Shown here piece after piece: positions 33,418 to 43,976 of a stretch of 64,000 bases of DNA. The number at the start of each line of letters is the position of its first letter. The first letter of the stretch is position 1. The notes beneath the pieces are model-generated. The model was not told the DNA's origin. It saw only the letters and a program-made list of their open reading frames with translations, and searched no databases. The translations under genes were made by a program, and so were the position numbers. Origin of the DNA: Gentiana macrophylla (lineage: Eukaryota > Streptophyta > Magnoliopsida > Gentianales > Gentianaceae); the NCBI GenBank assembly GCA_026214975.1, contig CM047815.1, positions 75,607,299 through 75,671,298 of the forward strand, read 5' to 3'.

Positions 33418-33633
33418 TCAAACATGTTCTTTAACACTTGAGAACATCTCATTTAGTATACAAAACAACCCTGCAGCAGCTCCCAAAGAGTTCTCTAACA
33501 GTTGAGCAAATAAATTCCAGAACTTACATTCATAAAACATCTTTTCTTTCTGGCCAAGGATGCATGGGTAACCCAACAATCTTTTTGCTTCAGTATTCAA
33601 GTCTCCTAGAGTATCAACTTCAACGCCACCTTC
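33418..33633 (-). pseudogene. Exon-like ORF, unrecognised
   Basis: A 71-codon open stretch on the minus strand begins right after a CAG acceptor-like trinucleotide (33636-33634) and ends in a stop. It reads E-G-G-V-E-V-D..., then L-L-G-Y-P-C-I-L-G-Q-K-E-K-M-F-Y-E-C and F-A-Q-L-L-E-N-S-L-G. It has the amino-acid texture of a real conserved protein (Trp, Cys and hydrophobic spacing) and does not resemble retroelement proteins. I do not recognise the family. It abuts the truncated chromovirus LTR. Confidence 0.35.
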
Positions 33634-33788
33634 CTGCTTATGTAAGAGTACTTACATCAGTCTTTGGTTGGTTACCAGAAAAATGTGCTCGATTATCTTC
33701 AAACCGATTTCTCCGATATGGATGTCATTGGCATATTACATGCATTGCTGATGGAAGATGTAATTAATATCAGTTCAGGAACTTCTAT

Positions 33789-33935
33789 TCAATTTGACAT
33801 ATTGATGAATTCCTTTGGCTTATAATGTGGACAAATTTCATTAGGTAAATCAAAGAAGGGCAGAGAGACATAGTACCTTATTTCCCCTTCTTTTACACTA
33901 CGAACCTGTTGTTTCTCTTCTTCAGTTAAATCCAA
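33789..33935 (-). pseudogene. Exon-like ORF, unrecognised
   Basis: 48 codons on the minus strand (L-D-L-T-E-E-E-K-Q-Q-V-R..., then S-L-P-F-F-D-L-P-N-E-I-C-P-H-Y-K-P) preceded by a stop and ended by TGA. It lies upstream of the previous ORF in the same orientation, so both may be exons of one lost gene. Family unknown; chance is possible given the length. Confidence 0.3.
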
Positions 33936-33940
33936 TCACC

Positions 33941-35043
33941 TACTCAAGGCAGCATGTTAAAGTCTACTAAACCATCCACCTACTCAAGGCAACATGCCAA
34001 TGAATAAACACAAGTCTAGTTGAATAGCGTCTTTGCTGAATATTATAATTACAGGTCCCGGTGAACACGCTGGCAATTAATGATTTGATTAACTAGAGTG
34101 ATCTCATAACTAACCCCACACACTAATAGCTCCTAATTATTTCCATAGCAGATACAATTTAGCACTCTGGATATGGATGTTGTTGAAAAGATAAGTAAGT
34201 CAATATGTTCTCGAAATCTTGTTCATGAGAAACTACTTACTTCAAGAAACAAGTATTTGACATACTTATTTTATTTTGTTTTTTTTTTTAAACAAGGATT
34301 TATTAATGAGAGAGTAATGTACAATACACACACCCTTCCCATTAACATCTCTTGGCTCAAGCAGAAGTATATGACATACTTTGATTGCAAAAACTTGAAT
34401 TAGTACAACAGAAAAAGCCTTGAAAGCAGGAGACTAATTCATTATGACATGTAGACATATATCTATTACTGAATGACAAGAATGTACCAGAAGAGTTTGC
34501 GTTGTCTGTGGGTGTGCTGAGCCCTCGTAAAGATGCCTGACAGAAATAAGTGTTGCTGACTGTAAAAGCCAACACATTAAAGTTGCAATACCGTAAAGAT
34601 TGAATAGAAGAAAGATAAAGATAAGATGTCTGTGGAACTCATCAGCCAAGGCGGGTGGGTATAAATAGGTAGTCACTTACTGTGGAGTTTAAGGACAGAG
34701 CCAGATACAATTCAGTAACATATATATTACTTAGATATAGTTCAGGAAAAAAAGAAAAAAAAAAAACCCAAGTTATGAAATTCAACATTAGCTTTAGTGG
34801 TTAGACAAACCATTGTTTCCAGAATTTGAATCATCCATTACCAAACCATGTAGCCTTTGCACTAGCTCTACAAATAATCGTAATAATACATGCATAATAG
34901 CAAATTAATATGTATAAATATCAATAGACTATAAGAATCCACCAGAACTCCTTGTCTTTTTTTGCTAAAAAATTCGGTGGCATGAAATTTTTATTGTTGA
35001 GCAGGAGAGAAGCAATGCTCTACAATGGACATAATGATGAAAA
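33941..35043. other. No gene recognised
   Basis: AT-rich. Two close copies of CATGYTGCCTTGAGTAGGTG sit at about 33944-34005 (read on the minus strand). Poly(T) run at about 34280. No convincing exon or transposon terminus. Confidence 0.4.
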
Positions 35044-36412
35044 TGTTGGAAATAAGTGTCGTGTGTGGAGTGATTTACGGAACAGATCCGTAATTCACGG
35101 ATGTAATTACGGATTATTAAATGCAGAAAATAGACCTCGAAAATAAAATGTTATTTTATTGCGTAGATCTAATAAATTAATGCTAATACAATGTAGATCT
35201 AATAAATTAACAGAACTATATTATATATCTAATGAAACACAATACAGATCTGACTTAAAGCAATAGAAAATTGAAGTACAATGCAGAAATAAAGACAAAC
35301 CGAGGCGAGTTATGAATGAATCTTTCCTTAAGACAGATTATTCCCAGTATGGTGCACTGCGGTAGTAAATCTGTCTCCCAAGATACAACGGCTTACGTCT
35401 GGATTGAGAAGCACTTCAACAATCCAAGCTCCGCGAACTTACAACGTGCTCCGACTTCTCTTCGACACAAGAACTAGGACTATAAAAAAAAAAAAAAAAA
35501 AAAAGGGTAAACCCTACCCCCGAGGGTCCCCACTCCCCCTGTCCCACGGGATGAGTGGAGATGTAAATCAAGATCCCCAGTGTTTCGAGTCAATGGAACT
35601 TACTTTTAACAAGAGGAATAATTAAGCCTTGTAGAATAACAAGAACTAGAACTTTATGTTTGATAGTATGTAGTGGAAGACACAAGAAAAGCGAATGCTT
35701 TCTAACCTTCATCATTGGGTTTCTTTATATAGTGGAGAGGAGGAGTCAATGCTTGAATGTGATTGGCCAGAACACATCATCAAAGTCGGCCAACTTTTCC
35801 CTTTGGAAAAGAAATTATGGCCGAATTTTTTAATTAAAATTGGCCAACTATTTCCACAATTCTGATTGGTCGGATGACGTGTCTTCTTTATTCTGATTGG
35901 TCAGTTGATTCGCTCGACTTTTCCCTCAAGAAAAGCTATCTTCTGGCTGAAAATAACCCAATTTCAAAATTAATTAAATTAATTCCGGACCGACTTAATT
36001 AATCAGAATTCATTTCCACTCAATTCGAGCACGAGCCGAGCCGGGCGGACGGGCGGCGGCGGCGCGAATCTAAGTCCTCCCTCCTGCACGAAAGTGCATT
36101 GCCCCTTGGGGCACATTCATAAGAGCATACACTAGCTCTTATATATGGAGTTCAAGTCTCTCAAACTTCCAATGTGGGAGATTGAGTTGAGGTTCTCCCT
36201 TCAACTCTTATCTCAACACATTTTCAACCAACTTTAGGCATTAATTTCTAATTTACCCGATATCTGAATCGAGTGATTCCAAAGCCAAACATTATCTACT
36301 CCGTGAGTAGAATTTTGAGACGTAATAAGCTCCCAGTGAATCACACCGGAGCATATCCGAAAATCGCACTAGAGTTGACCGTTCAACCCATTAAAATGGG
36401 ATATCTCCAACA
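35044..36412 (-). mobile_element. Solo LTR (copia-like) carrying a SINE
   Basis: Termini TGTTGGA..TCCAACA and a perfect 5-bp TSD GAAAA (35039-35043, 36413-36417), with no internal domain: the product of LTR-LTR recombination. About 1.2 kb without the SINE. Minus orientation is favoured because TATATAAAG (minus; plus 35723-35731) stands where the promoter should be. GC-rich patch near 36040-36065. Confidence 0.85.
35482..35638 (-). mobile_element. SINE insertion
   Basis: 157 bp inside the solo LTR, flanked by 15-bp duplications ACAAGAACTAGGACT (35467-35481) and ACAAGAACTAGAACT (35639-35653). On the minus strand it ends GTAGGGTTTACCC followed by about 20 T, as in plant SINEs of the T-tailed (Au-like) type. 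Probably 5'-truncated, since no clear pol III box A/B pair is visible. Confidence 0.7.
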
Positions 36413-36417
36413 GAAAA

Positions 36418-36811
36418 TAAGGTACTTAAAGGCAGTACTAAAAAAATGTGACATCTTTTAGCACCATAAAAATCTACTTACAGTTTCCATACGTGAACTA
36501 GAAAGAATACAATAATTTGAAGCATATGTCTCTTTTTCATCCAGTGTTTCACTCTACTGAAACAAGAAAAGGAACCAACCTATACAAAAGCTGTCCAATC
36601 ATCACAGATGCAGTATGATTGGGGAGTGTTGAACTTCTTCGATAGAAATAGAAAAGTCACAATGTCAAAATCTCTACGAGCACAATTTCTACCTTAAATC
36701 AGCAGAACAAGAGTAAGGTTGTTATAACTTTACGGGTTAAATGAATAAAAAAAAAAGGAAAAAAAAAAAAAAACAAAGATTATTTATGTTTGAGTGAAGA
36801 GATAATGTTTG
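36418..36811. other. No gene recognised
   Basis: AT-rich spacer with A-rich runs at 36748-36776; no ORF or terminus readable. Confidence 0.4.
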
Positions 36812-36929
36812 ATTTCTTTTTAACCAAAATCGACTTCGTTTAAACAATAAACAAATATAAGCAGACAATATTTCATACCAGATTGATCTTAGAAAGATCG
36901 TCGTTTTGTCTACGGTTGTAGCTTGTGCA
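36812..36929 (-). repeat. LTR A-related fragment (left piece)
   Basis: On the minus strand it shows CGATCTTTCTAAGATCAA and TTGTTTAAACGAAGTCGATTTTGG, matching positions 3270-3345 of LTR A1. Truncated at its outer end. It continues at 43384 after the copia insertion; the insertion site GTGCA is also present in LTR A (CTCCGTGCATCGC). Confidence 0.75.
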
Positions 36930-37727
36930 TATTAAAGCATATACAGCCAGCAGCACAAAAAGGCAAGCCACCAGTAATGGCAAGTTACCAAAAACAGGCA
37001 AGAAACAAGTCAGTCCGATCAGGCATTTATTCATACACTTGAAAGGCAGATAATGCTAACAGTTAAATTCAAGTGATGATTCAAAATAAAGATATATCTA
37101 CTAGCTGTGAAAGGAGTGATAAGGCGGCACAAATGAATTCACAGCCATTATTCGACCACATACAGAGCAGTGGATGGTTGAAGTGACTAGGACTCTTAGG
37201 TTGTGTTTGTTTTGGGTTGGAGTTTTTTGGGAGTTTTTTGGAGTTTTTTTTGATAAAGTGATTGAAGTAATGATTAGAAAGTTGAATGGGTAAAATAAAG
37301 TAGAATAATGATTGGTGTAGATTATGAAATGATTAGTGAAATAAAGTAGAATAATGAATAAAATAATGGTAAAAAATGTAATAAAGTTGATAAAGTGAAA
37401 TGATGAGAGATGATTTAATATTTTTTATTTGTAGTTGAAGATTTGATTGGTGAGAGAATTGTAAGAAATGATTGGTGATGTGATGTAAAAAAAACGCCCA
37501 AAAAAACTCCGGCCAAAACAAACGGAGCCTTAGGGTTTATCTGTTAGCTTATGTAGTGATAATTTAGTTCAAATGTTTAATTCAGTTCAAAAGATTTATC
37601 CGTAATTCAAAATATTCAGTCAAGAACAGAGCCTATGGCTATAAATATTGTAAGACTGCCAAGTAGCAAGAATTAAGTTGATTAATAAAAAAACTCAGTT
37701 CATACCTTTATATTCTGTTTTTCTACA
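36930..37727 (+). repeat. 5' LTR of element X
   Basis: TATTAAAGC..TTCTACA; 464 bp plus a MITE and its TTA duplication. TATAAATATTG near 37639 is the likely promoter. Confidence 0.92.
37199..37529 (+). mobile_element. Tourist-like (PIF/Harbinger) MITE
   Basis: 331 bp inserted in the 5' LTR of X, flanked by TTA (37196-37198, 37530-37532). The right end, reversed, is GGCTCCGTTTGTTTTGG; the left is GGTTGTGTTTGTTTTGG. No coding capacity. The uninterrupted site GACTCTTAGGGTTT is present in the 3' LTR of the same element at about 43181-43195, proving an insertion after X integrated. Confidence 0.92.
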
Positions 37728-37740
37728 TGGTATCAGAGCC
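37728..37740 (+). other. Element X primer binding site (initiator tRNA-Met)
   Basis: TGGTATCAGAGCC directly after the LTR, a perfect copia PBS. Confidence 0.9.
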
Positions 37741-37919
37741 TGAGGCAGAGGTTCAAGTGCCTTAACAATGGCGAACCCCTACCCGATCCTTCTTCCGCTT
37801 AAGAAAAAAATCCTCATTTTTTTTTGCGTTTCTTTCCTGTTTGCATTCTCATCACTTTGGTCGAATAAAACAGAAAGAAAGCTGCATTAGTTTTTTTTTT
37901 ATTTTTAATATTAGTTCAA

Positions 37920-38040
37920 TTATTTGTGTATTGCATCATTTTAGTTTAAATATCAATAAATCAAAGTCCAATCCCAAATCTATTTGTGTATTGCATCATT
38001 TTAGTTTAAATATAATAAATCAAAATCCAAACCCAAATCC
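37920..38040 (+). repeat. Tandem duplication, two units of about 60 bp
   Basis: TATTTGTGTATTGCATCATT starts both units (37920 and 37981) and AAATC ends both; one small indel separates them. Located in the leader of element X. Confidence 0.85.
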
Positions 38041-38428
38041 TTTTTTTTTTAAAGTCCAGTTCGTCCAGTGGTTTAGTTATTGATGCATACACATTATGCG
38101 TATTCTGTCAAAACAAATAAAAAAAAGTATCATCACGGTTTGTGTCTCAAAAATTCATGATTGTTGTTCAGGTCCTTCTCATATTGTTATTATCATTGTA
38201 TATCATCCAGAAAATAATATTTTATTCCCCAACCAGATGAAAAAAATATTGCAGTCATCTTGAGAAGTTTCGACAGACTGGAGTCACAATCCTGAAAGCC
38301 AAGAGCCAGAGCAAAAAAGAGCCAAGAGCCAAGAGCTAATGGATGTGAGCCAAAAAGTCAAAAGCCGAGTCATCTTCGCAGTTGATCAACAAACATTGTC
38401 TCCAACCCTGGCAATGTTTGCGGGAGGG

Positions 38429-38647
38429 TATTAGAGCAGATAATATCAAGATAATGATGATATCAAATGGAAGATAAAATAGAGTTCAAATAAATTATTT
38501 ATATGATATTTATCTTTGTATATATTTATTTTAAATTCAGTTTTTATCTTATTTATCTCCTATATAAAGGAGATCTATTGTATCAGTATCCATTCAATCA
38601 AAAAAAAAAAAAAACACTTCAGAGTTATATTATTCTAATTTTCTTTA
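38429..38647 (+). repeat. Second, smaller copia-type LTR inside element X leader
   Basis: Purine-rich CGGGAGGG precedes TATTAGAGCAG; 219 bp later the segment ends TTTTCTTTA and is followed at once by TGGTATCAAAGC, a near-PBS. This is the layout polypurine tract - LTR - PBS. TATAAAGG occurs at about 38562. It implies that the gag-pol of X was acquired together with a different LTR/leader, or that a second element sits here. The preceding 38280-38400 has repeated AGCCAAGAGCC motifs. Confidence 0.55.
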
Positions 38648-38659
38648 TGGTATCAAAGC
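38648..38659 (+). other. Second primer-binding-like site
   Basis: TGGTATCAAAGC, one mismatch (A for G) from the initiator tRNA-Met PBS, 39 bp before the gag start codon. Confidence 0.6.
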
Positions 38660-38697
38660 AAATTGGTGCTTGATCACCAACCATACTATAGAATATC

Positions 38698-39560
38698 ATG
38701 TCAACTCTATCACTAAATGTCTCAAACTTCATATCTCTGAAACTTACATCCAAAAACAACCCTCTATGGCGTGAGCAAGCCCTTGCTCTAGCAGAAAGTC
38801 AGGTCCTAATCGGCCATCTAACCAATGAAACACCTGCACCAGCAAAATATCATCCATCGGGCTCAGCAACACCAGCAGGAACACCAAGCAGTGGCACTGC
38901 ATCACAAACTACAGATAGCAGTCATGCTGCTGCACAAACCATCAGTTCTGAATTTATAAAATGGAGAAAATCTGACAGGTTACTTCGTGGATGGCTTATT
39001 GGATCACTGTCAGAATAGTCCCTTGGACTAGTTATTGACCTTGATTCTGCTCATGCTGTATGGGAGGCTCTCAAGGGAGCATATGCTCAGAACTCACAGG
39101 AAAGAGAGTTCAATCTCAGACATCAAATTACTTATTTAAGAAATGAGGATGACAGATCCATTAATGAGCATATCCAATACTTTAAAGGCCTATGTGACAG
39201 TTTGGCTGCCATAAGAAAACCTATCCCTGAAGATGAAAAAGTCTACTTCCTACTCACCAGCCTTGGCCCCCCAGTATGAAACATTTACCACCACCATGCT
39301 CAAACCCCCAAGGCCTACTTACACAGAATTAGTGTCACAACTCCAAAGCCTGGATCAAAGGAGGTCTTGGTTCTCAGTCAAGGGTTCAGACACTCAGCCA
39401 TTATCTCATATGGCCTTTCTATGGTCAAAAATCACCCCAGCAGGCTCAGAACACTTCCAGGTTTACTTCCACAGGCAGAGGATTTCAAGCTCAGCAATCC
39501 AAAGGCAGACCTGATGGAATTGCCACTCAAGGTAAAGTGTTTAAAAGAATGACAATGGCT
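38698..39560 (+). pseudogene. gag: Copia gag (element X)
   Basis: ATG at 38698. L-K-L-T-S-K-N-N-P-L-W-R-E-Q and A-V-W-E-A-L-K-G-A-Y-A-Q with L-R-H-Q-I-T-Y-L are the copia gag core. A Ser/Thr/Ala-rich linker lies between them (38860-38950). Broken by TAG at 39016-39018 and TGA near 39278, with a frameshift after about 39290. Confidence 0.85.
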
Positions 39561-40142
39561 GAAAGGGACCTGTACAAGAATGAGACCTGCCAATATTGTG
39601 GAGTAGCAGGACACATTGCACAAATCTGCTGGTGGAAAACTCAAAACCAGGACAATAGCATACCAAAATCACTCTCAGCCCTCACTCTGGACAATACCAT
39701 AGTAGACACTGTGTGGATCATGGACACAGGAGCTTCCAACCATATGACAGGTAATGCATCTATTCTACATAATATATCAGAATATCATGGCTCAGATTTA
39801 ATGCAAGTAGGAAATGAAGCAAATTTACATATCACAGGCATAGGTGAAATTCATGTACATAACACTAACTCCAAGCCTATAATAATTAAAGATGTTCTAT
39901 TAGTTCATGCCCTGAAAAAAAATCTTATCTCTATCAAACAATTAACTACACAATACTCTGCTAATTGTTTGTTCACTAACAATGATTGTGCTCTTATGGA
40001 AAAGACAACAGGTCAAGTCTTGGTGAAAGGGCATCTTAAAGGGGACCTCTACACCCTCCCTAGCAACTTGGAGGCCAATTTCTCACACAGATTCAAATCA
40101 TGCACAATTGAGTTATGGCACCAAAGGCTAGGCCATATCTAG
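39537..40142 (+). pseudogene. pol: Copia zinc knuckle, protease and pre-integrase (element X)
   Basis: A single open stretch of 201 codons. It holds the CCHC knuckle C-Q-Y-C-G-V-A-G-H-I-A-Q-I-C at about 39591-39632, protease active site W-I-M-D-T-G-A-S-N-H-M-T-G at 39715-39753, L-I-S-I-K-Q-L at about 39927, and the pre-integrase L-W-H-Q-R-L-G-H-I at 40115-40140. It ends at a TAG. Protease catalytic residues are intact. Confidence 0.9.
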
Positions 40143-41005
40143 TTTCCTACAATTTAGTTTTTGAAGAATAAAGGCCTTATTGAGGTTTTAGGAAAAAAAT
40201 AAACAGGAACATTTATGTGAAAGTTGCCAACTTGGCAAACTTAGCAAACTCCCCTTTAATCATTCAGAACATGTTAGCTCTAGTACTTTTGAATTATTAC
40301 ATTGTGATTTGTGGGGCCCTGCCCCAGTTCAATCTTTCAGTGTTTTTAAATATTATGCTTGTTTCCTTGATGATTATGCATAATGTATGTGGTTTATTCC
40401 CTTAAAGCACAAATCAGACTTCTATGATGTATATGCTTGGAAAACAGATTAAACAGTTTCACTCAAATGGGGGGGGTGAGTTTATAAACCATAAATTAGC
40501 TACACACTTCACTCACCAAGGCACAATTCACTTAATATCCTGTCCACGCACTCCACAACAGACATGAGCTATTGAGAGAAGGCATAGGAGTATCAGAGAA
40601 CTAGAGTTACCAATGATGTTTCATAATAGAACACCCCTACACCTATGGGTTGAGTCCTTCTCCACAGATGTCCATATCCTCAATAGAGTACCATCCTCCT
40701 CCATACAATTTCAATCTACCTACTATGTCCTCTTCAATAAAAATCCGGATTATAGCAGTTTCAGAGTTTTTGGCTCTAGTTGTTGCCCCTACACTTGGGA
40801 CACAAAGAAGCACAAGTTTGATCCTAAGACCCTTCCCTGTGTGTTTGTAGGATACATCAACCAATATAAGGGCTACAAATGCTATCATCCCCCCACTAAG
40901 AAGTTCTATATCTCTAGGCATGTGTCATTTGATGAAACTCTCCTCCCTTTTCTGTCTGCATCTGCCATCAATAAACCTTATGTGCTTACCATATTTGATT
41001 CCTGA
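40143..41005 (+). pseudogene. pol: Copia integrase (element X), broken core
   Basis: The zinc-binding C-E-S-C-Q-L is readable near 40215. C-D-L-W-G-P at about 40305 includes the first catalytic Asp. The core is then frameshifted several times to about 40600. A clean C-terminal part follows (40613-41005): F-H-N-R-T-P-L-H-L-W, L-N-R-V-P-S-S-S, F-R-V-F-G-S, F-V-G-Y and G-Y-K-C-Y-H-P. The Asp and Glu of the second half of the triad are not readable. Confidence 0.85.
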
Positions 41006-41139
41006 CTACCCTCAACTAAGCCTAAGCCCACCATTCCCACACCAGACCCTGTCTCAGTATCAGCACAACAAGAATCTGAGGCCTTCTCCATACCAATCCC
41101 CTCAGATCTAGTAGATCCTCCTACAGATCTCCAGAACCT

Positions 41140-42270
41140 ATGTCCTTCACAGAACCATACCTTACATCTCAGTCTAATCCCATTCCTACCTCACCCATCT
41201 CAGAACATTCTCCTCATGAACAAGAATCATTACATCCATCTCCCACATCCAGTGAGCCTACTTCTACACCAGACTCCCCAGATCCACGTCAATCCCACAC
41301 TCACCATCCTATGACAACTAGGGCTCAACATGGAATTATCAAACCTAACCCCAAGTATGCCCTTACAGTTTCCAATGCCTACATTCCAACAGAACCAAAA
41401 ACAGTCAAGTCTTCTCTCAAACATCAGGGTTGTAAGGCCACTATGATAAAGGAATTAAATGCCCTACACCAAAATCACACTTGGCACCTTGTCCCTAGGT
41501 CACCTCATATGCATGTTATAGGATGTAAATGGGTCTTTAAGGCTAAACTAAAACTAGAAGGCACTCTAGAACGATTAAAGGCCAGACTTGTGGCCAAAGG
41601 ATATAGCCAAGTAGATGATCTTGATTATACTGAAACTTTCTCACCTGTGGTAAGACCTAGTACCATCAGAATGGTCCTCACAATTGCACTCTCCCACCAG
41701 TGGTCAGTTAGACAGCTAGATGTCAAAAATGCCTTTCTGCATAGACACATTACAGAAGACATATACATGGAACAGCCCCCAGGTATGCTTAATCCCCAAT
41801 TCCCATCTCATGTGTGCAAATTGGACAGGGCACTGTATGGCTTAAAACAAGCCCCTAGGGCTTGGTTTGACAAGTTCAATGCCTTCCTCCTACATTATGG
41901 TTTTACATGCAGTCTCTCTGATCCATCTCTCTTCTATTATCACTCTAATCAAGGCACTCTAGTGCTTCTACTTTAAGTGGATGATATACTTCTTACAGGT
42001 TCCAGTGAAGTCTTAATGCAGTCTTTAATAACCTTGCTGCACAAGGAGTTTTCTATGAAAGATCTTGGCCTCATTCATTACTTCCTGGGCATTCAGATTC
42101 AGCACACAAATGCAGGTTTACACCTCAGTCAAGCTCATTATGCCACAACTATCCTGGACAAGATTGGCATGACAGATTGCAAACCTATGGACACTAAACT
42201 CAAGGATCCAGAAGATTCTCCTCCACTTGAAGATATCACTTTATATAGAAGCTTGGTAGGGTCACTATAA
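41140..42270 (+). pseudogene. pol: Copia reverse transcriptase (element X), stop at the catalytic motif
   Basis: A Pro/Ser-rich linker (41140-41330), then M-T-T-R-A-Q-H-G-I, C-K-W-V-F-K-A-K, K-A-R-L-V-A-K-G-Y, F-S-P-V-V-R-P-S-T-I-R, Q-L-D-V-K-N-A-F-L-H, L-Y-G-L-K-Q-A-P-R-A-W-F. The Tyr of the catalytic Y-V-D-D is replaced by a TAA stop at 41974-41976, followed by V-D-D-I-L-L-T-G. The remainder (..Y-F-L-G-I-Q-I.., Y-R-S-L-V-G-S-L) is open to 42270. One substitution inactivates an otherwise good RT. Confidence 0.92.
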
Positions 42271-42914
42271 TACCTCACCTTTACCAGGCCAGACATCTCC
42301 TTTGCAGTTAACTACTTGTCCCAATTCATGCAAGCTCCAAGTCAGTCAAACTTACAAAGGGCACACAGATTGCTTAGATATGTTAAGGGAACTCCACCCT
42401 AGGCATATCCCTACAAGCTTCTCCTAATCTCAGGCTCTATGCATTCTCTGATGTAGATTGGGCTGGTTGCCACCTCACTAGAAGATCTGTTACAGGCTAT
42501 TGCACCTTTTTAGGGCCCAACCTCATCTCCTGGTATGCCAAGAAACAACCTACAATCTCCAGGTCCAGCACAGAGGCTGAATACAGAGCCATGGCACACA
42601 CAGCAGCTGAACTCACTTGGCTCACATACATCCTAAGAGAGCTCCATATTTCACTACCCTCCATTCCAGTACTGTTTTGTGACAACCTTAGTGCTCTCTA
42701 CATGACAGTCAATCATGTTTTTCATGCCAGAAGCAAACATAGAGAATTAGATTATCTCTATGTCAGAGAACAGGTGGCCCGCAGACTTCTGGTCACAAAA
42801 CATATCCCTGCTCCAACTCAATTAGCAGATATATTCACGAAGTCTCTGCCTAAGTTCAACTTTACACATCTCAGACCCAAACTTGGCTTGGTCCCTAGCC
42901 CTAGCCTCGTTTGA
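42271..42914 (+). pseudogene. pol: Copia RNase H (element X)
   Basis: Y-L-T-F-T-R-P-D-I-S-F-A-V-N, S-D-V-D-W-A-G-C, T-G-Y-C-T-F-L-G, S-R-S-S-T-E-A-E-Y-R-A-M-A, C-D-N-L-S-A-L-Y and the C-terminal T-Q-L-A-D-I-F-T-K-S-L-P are all present. A frameshift lies around 42395-42405. The ORF ends at the TGA that overlaps the polypurine tract. Confidence 0.92.
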
Positions 42915-42921
42915 GGGGGGG
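42913..42921 (+). other. Element X polypurine tract
   Basis: GAGGGGGGG just before the 3' LTR; overlaps the pol stop codon. Confidence 0.85.
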
Positions 42922-43383
42922 TATTAAAGCATATACAACCAGCAGCACAAAAAGGCAAGCCACCAGTAATGGCAAGTTACCAAAAATAGGCAAGAAACAA
43001 GTCAGTCCGATCAGGCATTTATTCAAACACTTGAAAGGCAGATAATGCTAACAATTAAATTCAAGTGATGATTCAAAATAAATATATCTTCTAGTTGTGA
43101 AAGGAGTGATAAGGCGGCACAAATGAATTCACAGCCATTATTCGACCACATACAGAGCAGTGGATGGTTGAAGTGACTAGGACTCTTAGGGTTTATCTGT
43201 TAGCTTATGTAGTGATAATTTAGTTCAAATGTTTAATTCAATTCAAAAGATTTATCTGTAATTCAAAATATTCAGTCAAGAACAGAGCCTATGGCTATAA
43301 ATATTGTAAGACTGCCGAGTAGCAAGAATTAAGTTGATTAATAAAAAAACTCAGTTCATACCTTTATATTCTGTTTTTCTACA
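42922..43383 (+). repeat. 3' LTR of element X
   Basis: 462 bp, TATTAAAGC..TTCTACA, without the MITE present in the 5' LTR, followed by the GTGCA duplication. Confidence 0.92.
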
Positions 43384-43690
43384 GTGCACGAAGCCGTCCA
43401 AGTGTTCGGCCTCTACCGTTAATCCACACGAACAACTGTCAGAATCCTCCCATAGGATTGGTACCGGAAAAAGTCGACTGCAAGGTCGCCTTTTCTTTTC
43501 CCACAAAATTCTCTTTTAAAAAGCTCTATTTTATCTTTCTAAAATATTACAAGAGTATTGTGTTACAATAGAGTTGGCACAACTCCCCTATTATAAGGAG
43601 ATGATGCATCATATCCAAAGCCTATTTGGCTAAGGAATAACTTCTTGACTTGGAGTAGGGAATATGAAACTATTTTCCTAATAGAATAAG
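43384..43690 (-). repeat. LTR A-related fragment (right piece)
   Basis: Minus-strand match to LTR A: CGGTAGAGGCCGAACACTTGG-like and TTCGTGTGGATTA strings, then diverged sequence with CTTATAATAGGGG where LTR A has its TATA box. At about 43690-43715 the orientation switches to plus-strand copia leader, so the junction is an inversion or independent truncation. Confidence 0.7.
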
Positions 43691-43976
43691 AATTAAGGAA
43701 ACAAATACTTAGTGATGTACATCGTCAAGAGTTGACTAGTCAACCAACAAGAGTCGTATATGATACGATTGGTAAAGAGTTACATACTCGTCAAATTATT
43801 TTTGGTTCACCAGCCACAACAGGGGTGAATGGGATATTTCCCACTAAAAAATTAGTTAAATTCTTGAAAGCCAATTGAGAGTAGTTGGCTAGTGAGAGCA
43901 ATACCTAAATAAATGTTAAAGTGCAATTTTGTGATTTTGTATGCATATATACTATCTTTACTTTATTGTTGTAGAA

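Larger units (their letters stand above)
36930..43383 (+). mobile_element. Ty1/copia element X with TA..CA LTR ends
   Basis: LTRs at 36930-37727 (with a 331-bp MITE inside) and 42922-43383 both begin TATTAAAGCATATACA and end TTTTTCTACA. A perfect TSD GTGCA (36925-36929, 43384-43388) shows that the terminal dinucleotide really is TA, not TG, a known rare non-canonical class, mostly copia. PBS, gag with CCHC, protease, integrase, RT, RNase H and PPT are in copia order, with several stops. Without the MITE the LTRs are about 464 and 462 bp and differ by a few bases, so insertion is fairly recent. Confidence 0.93.
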
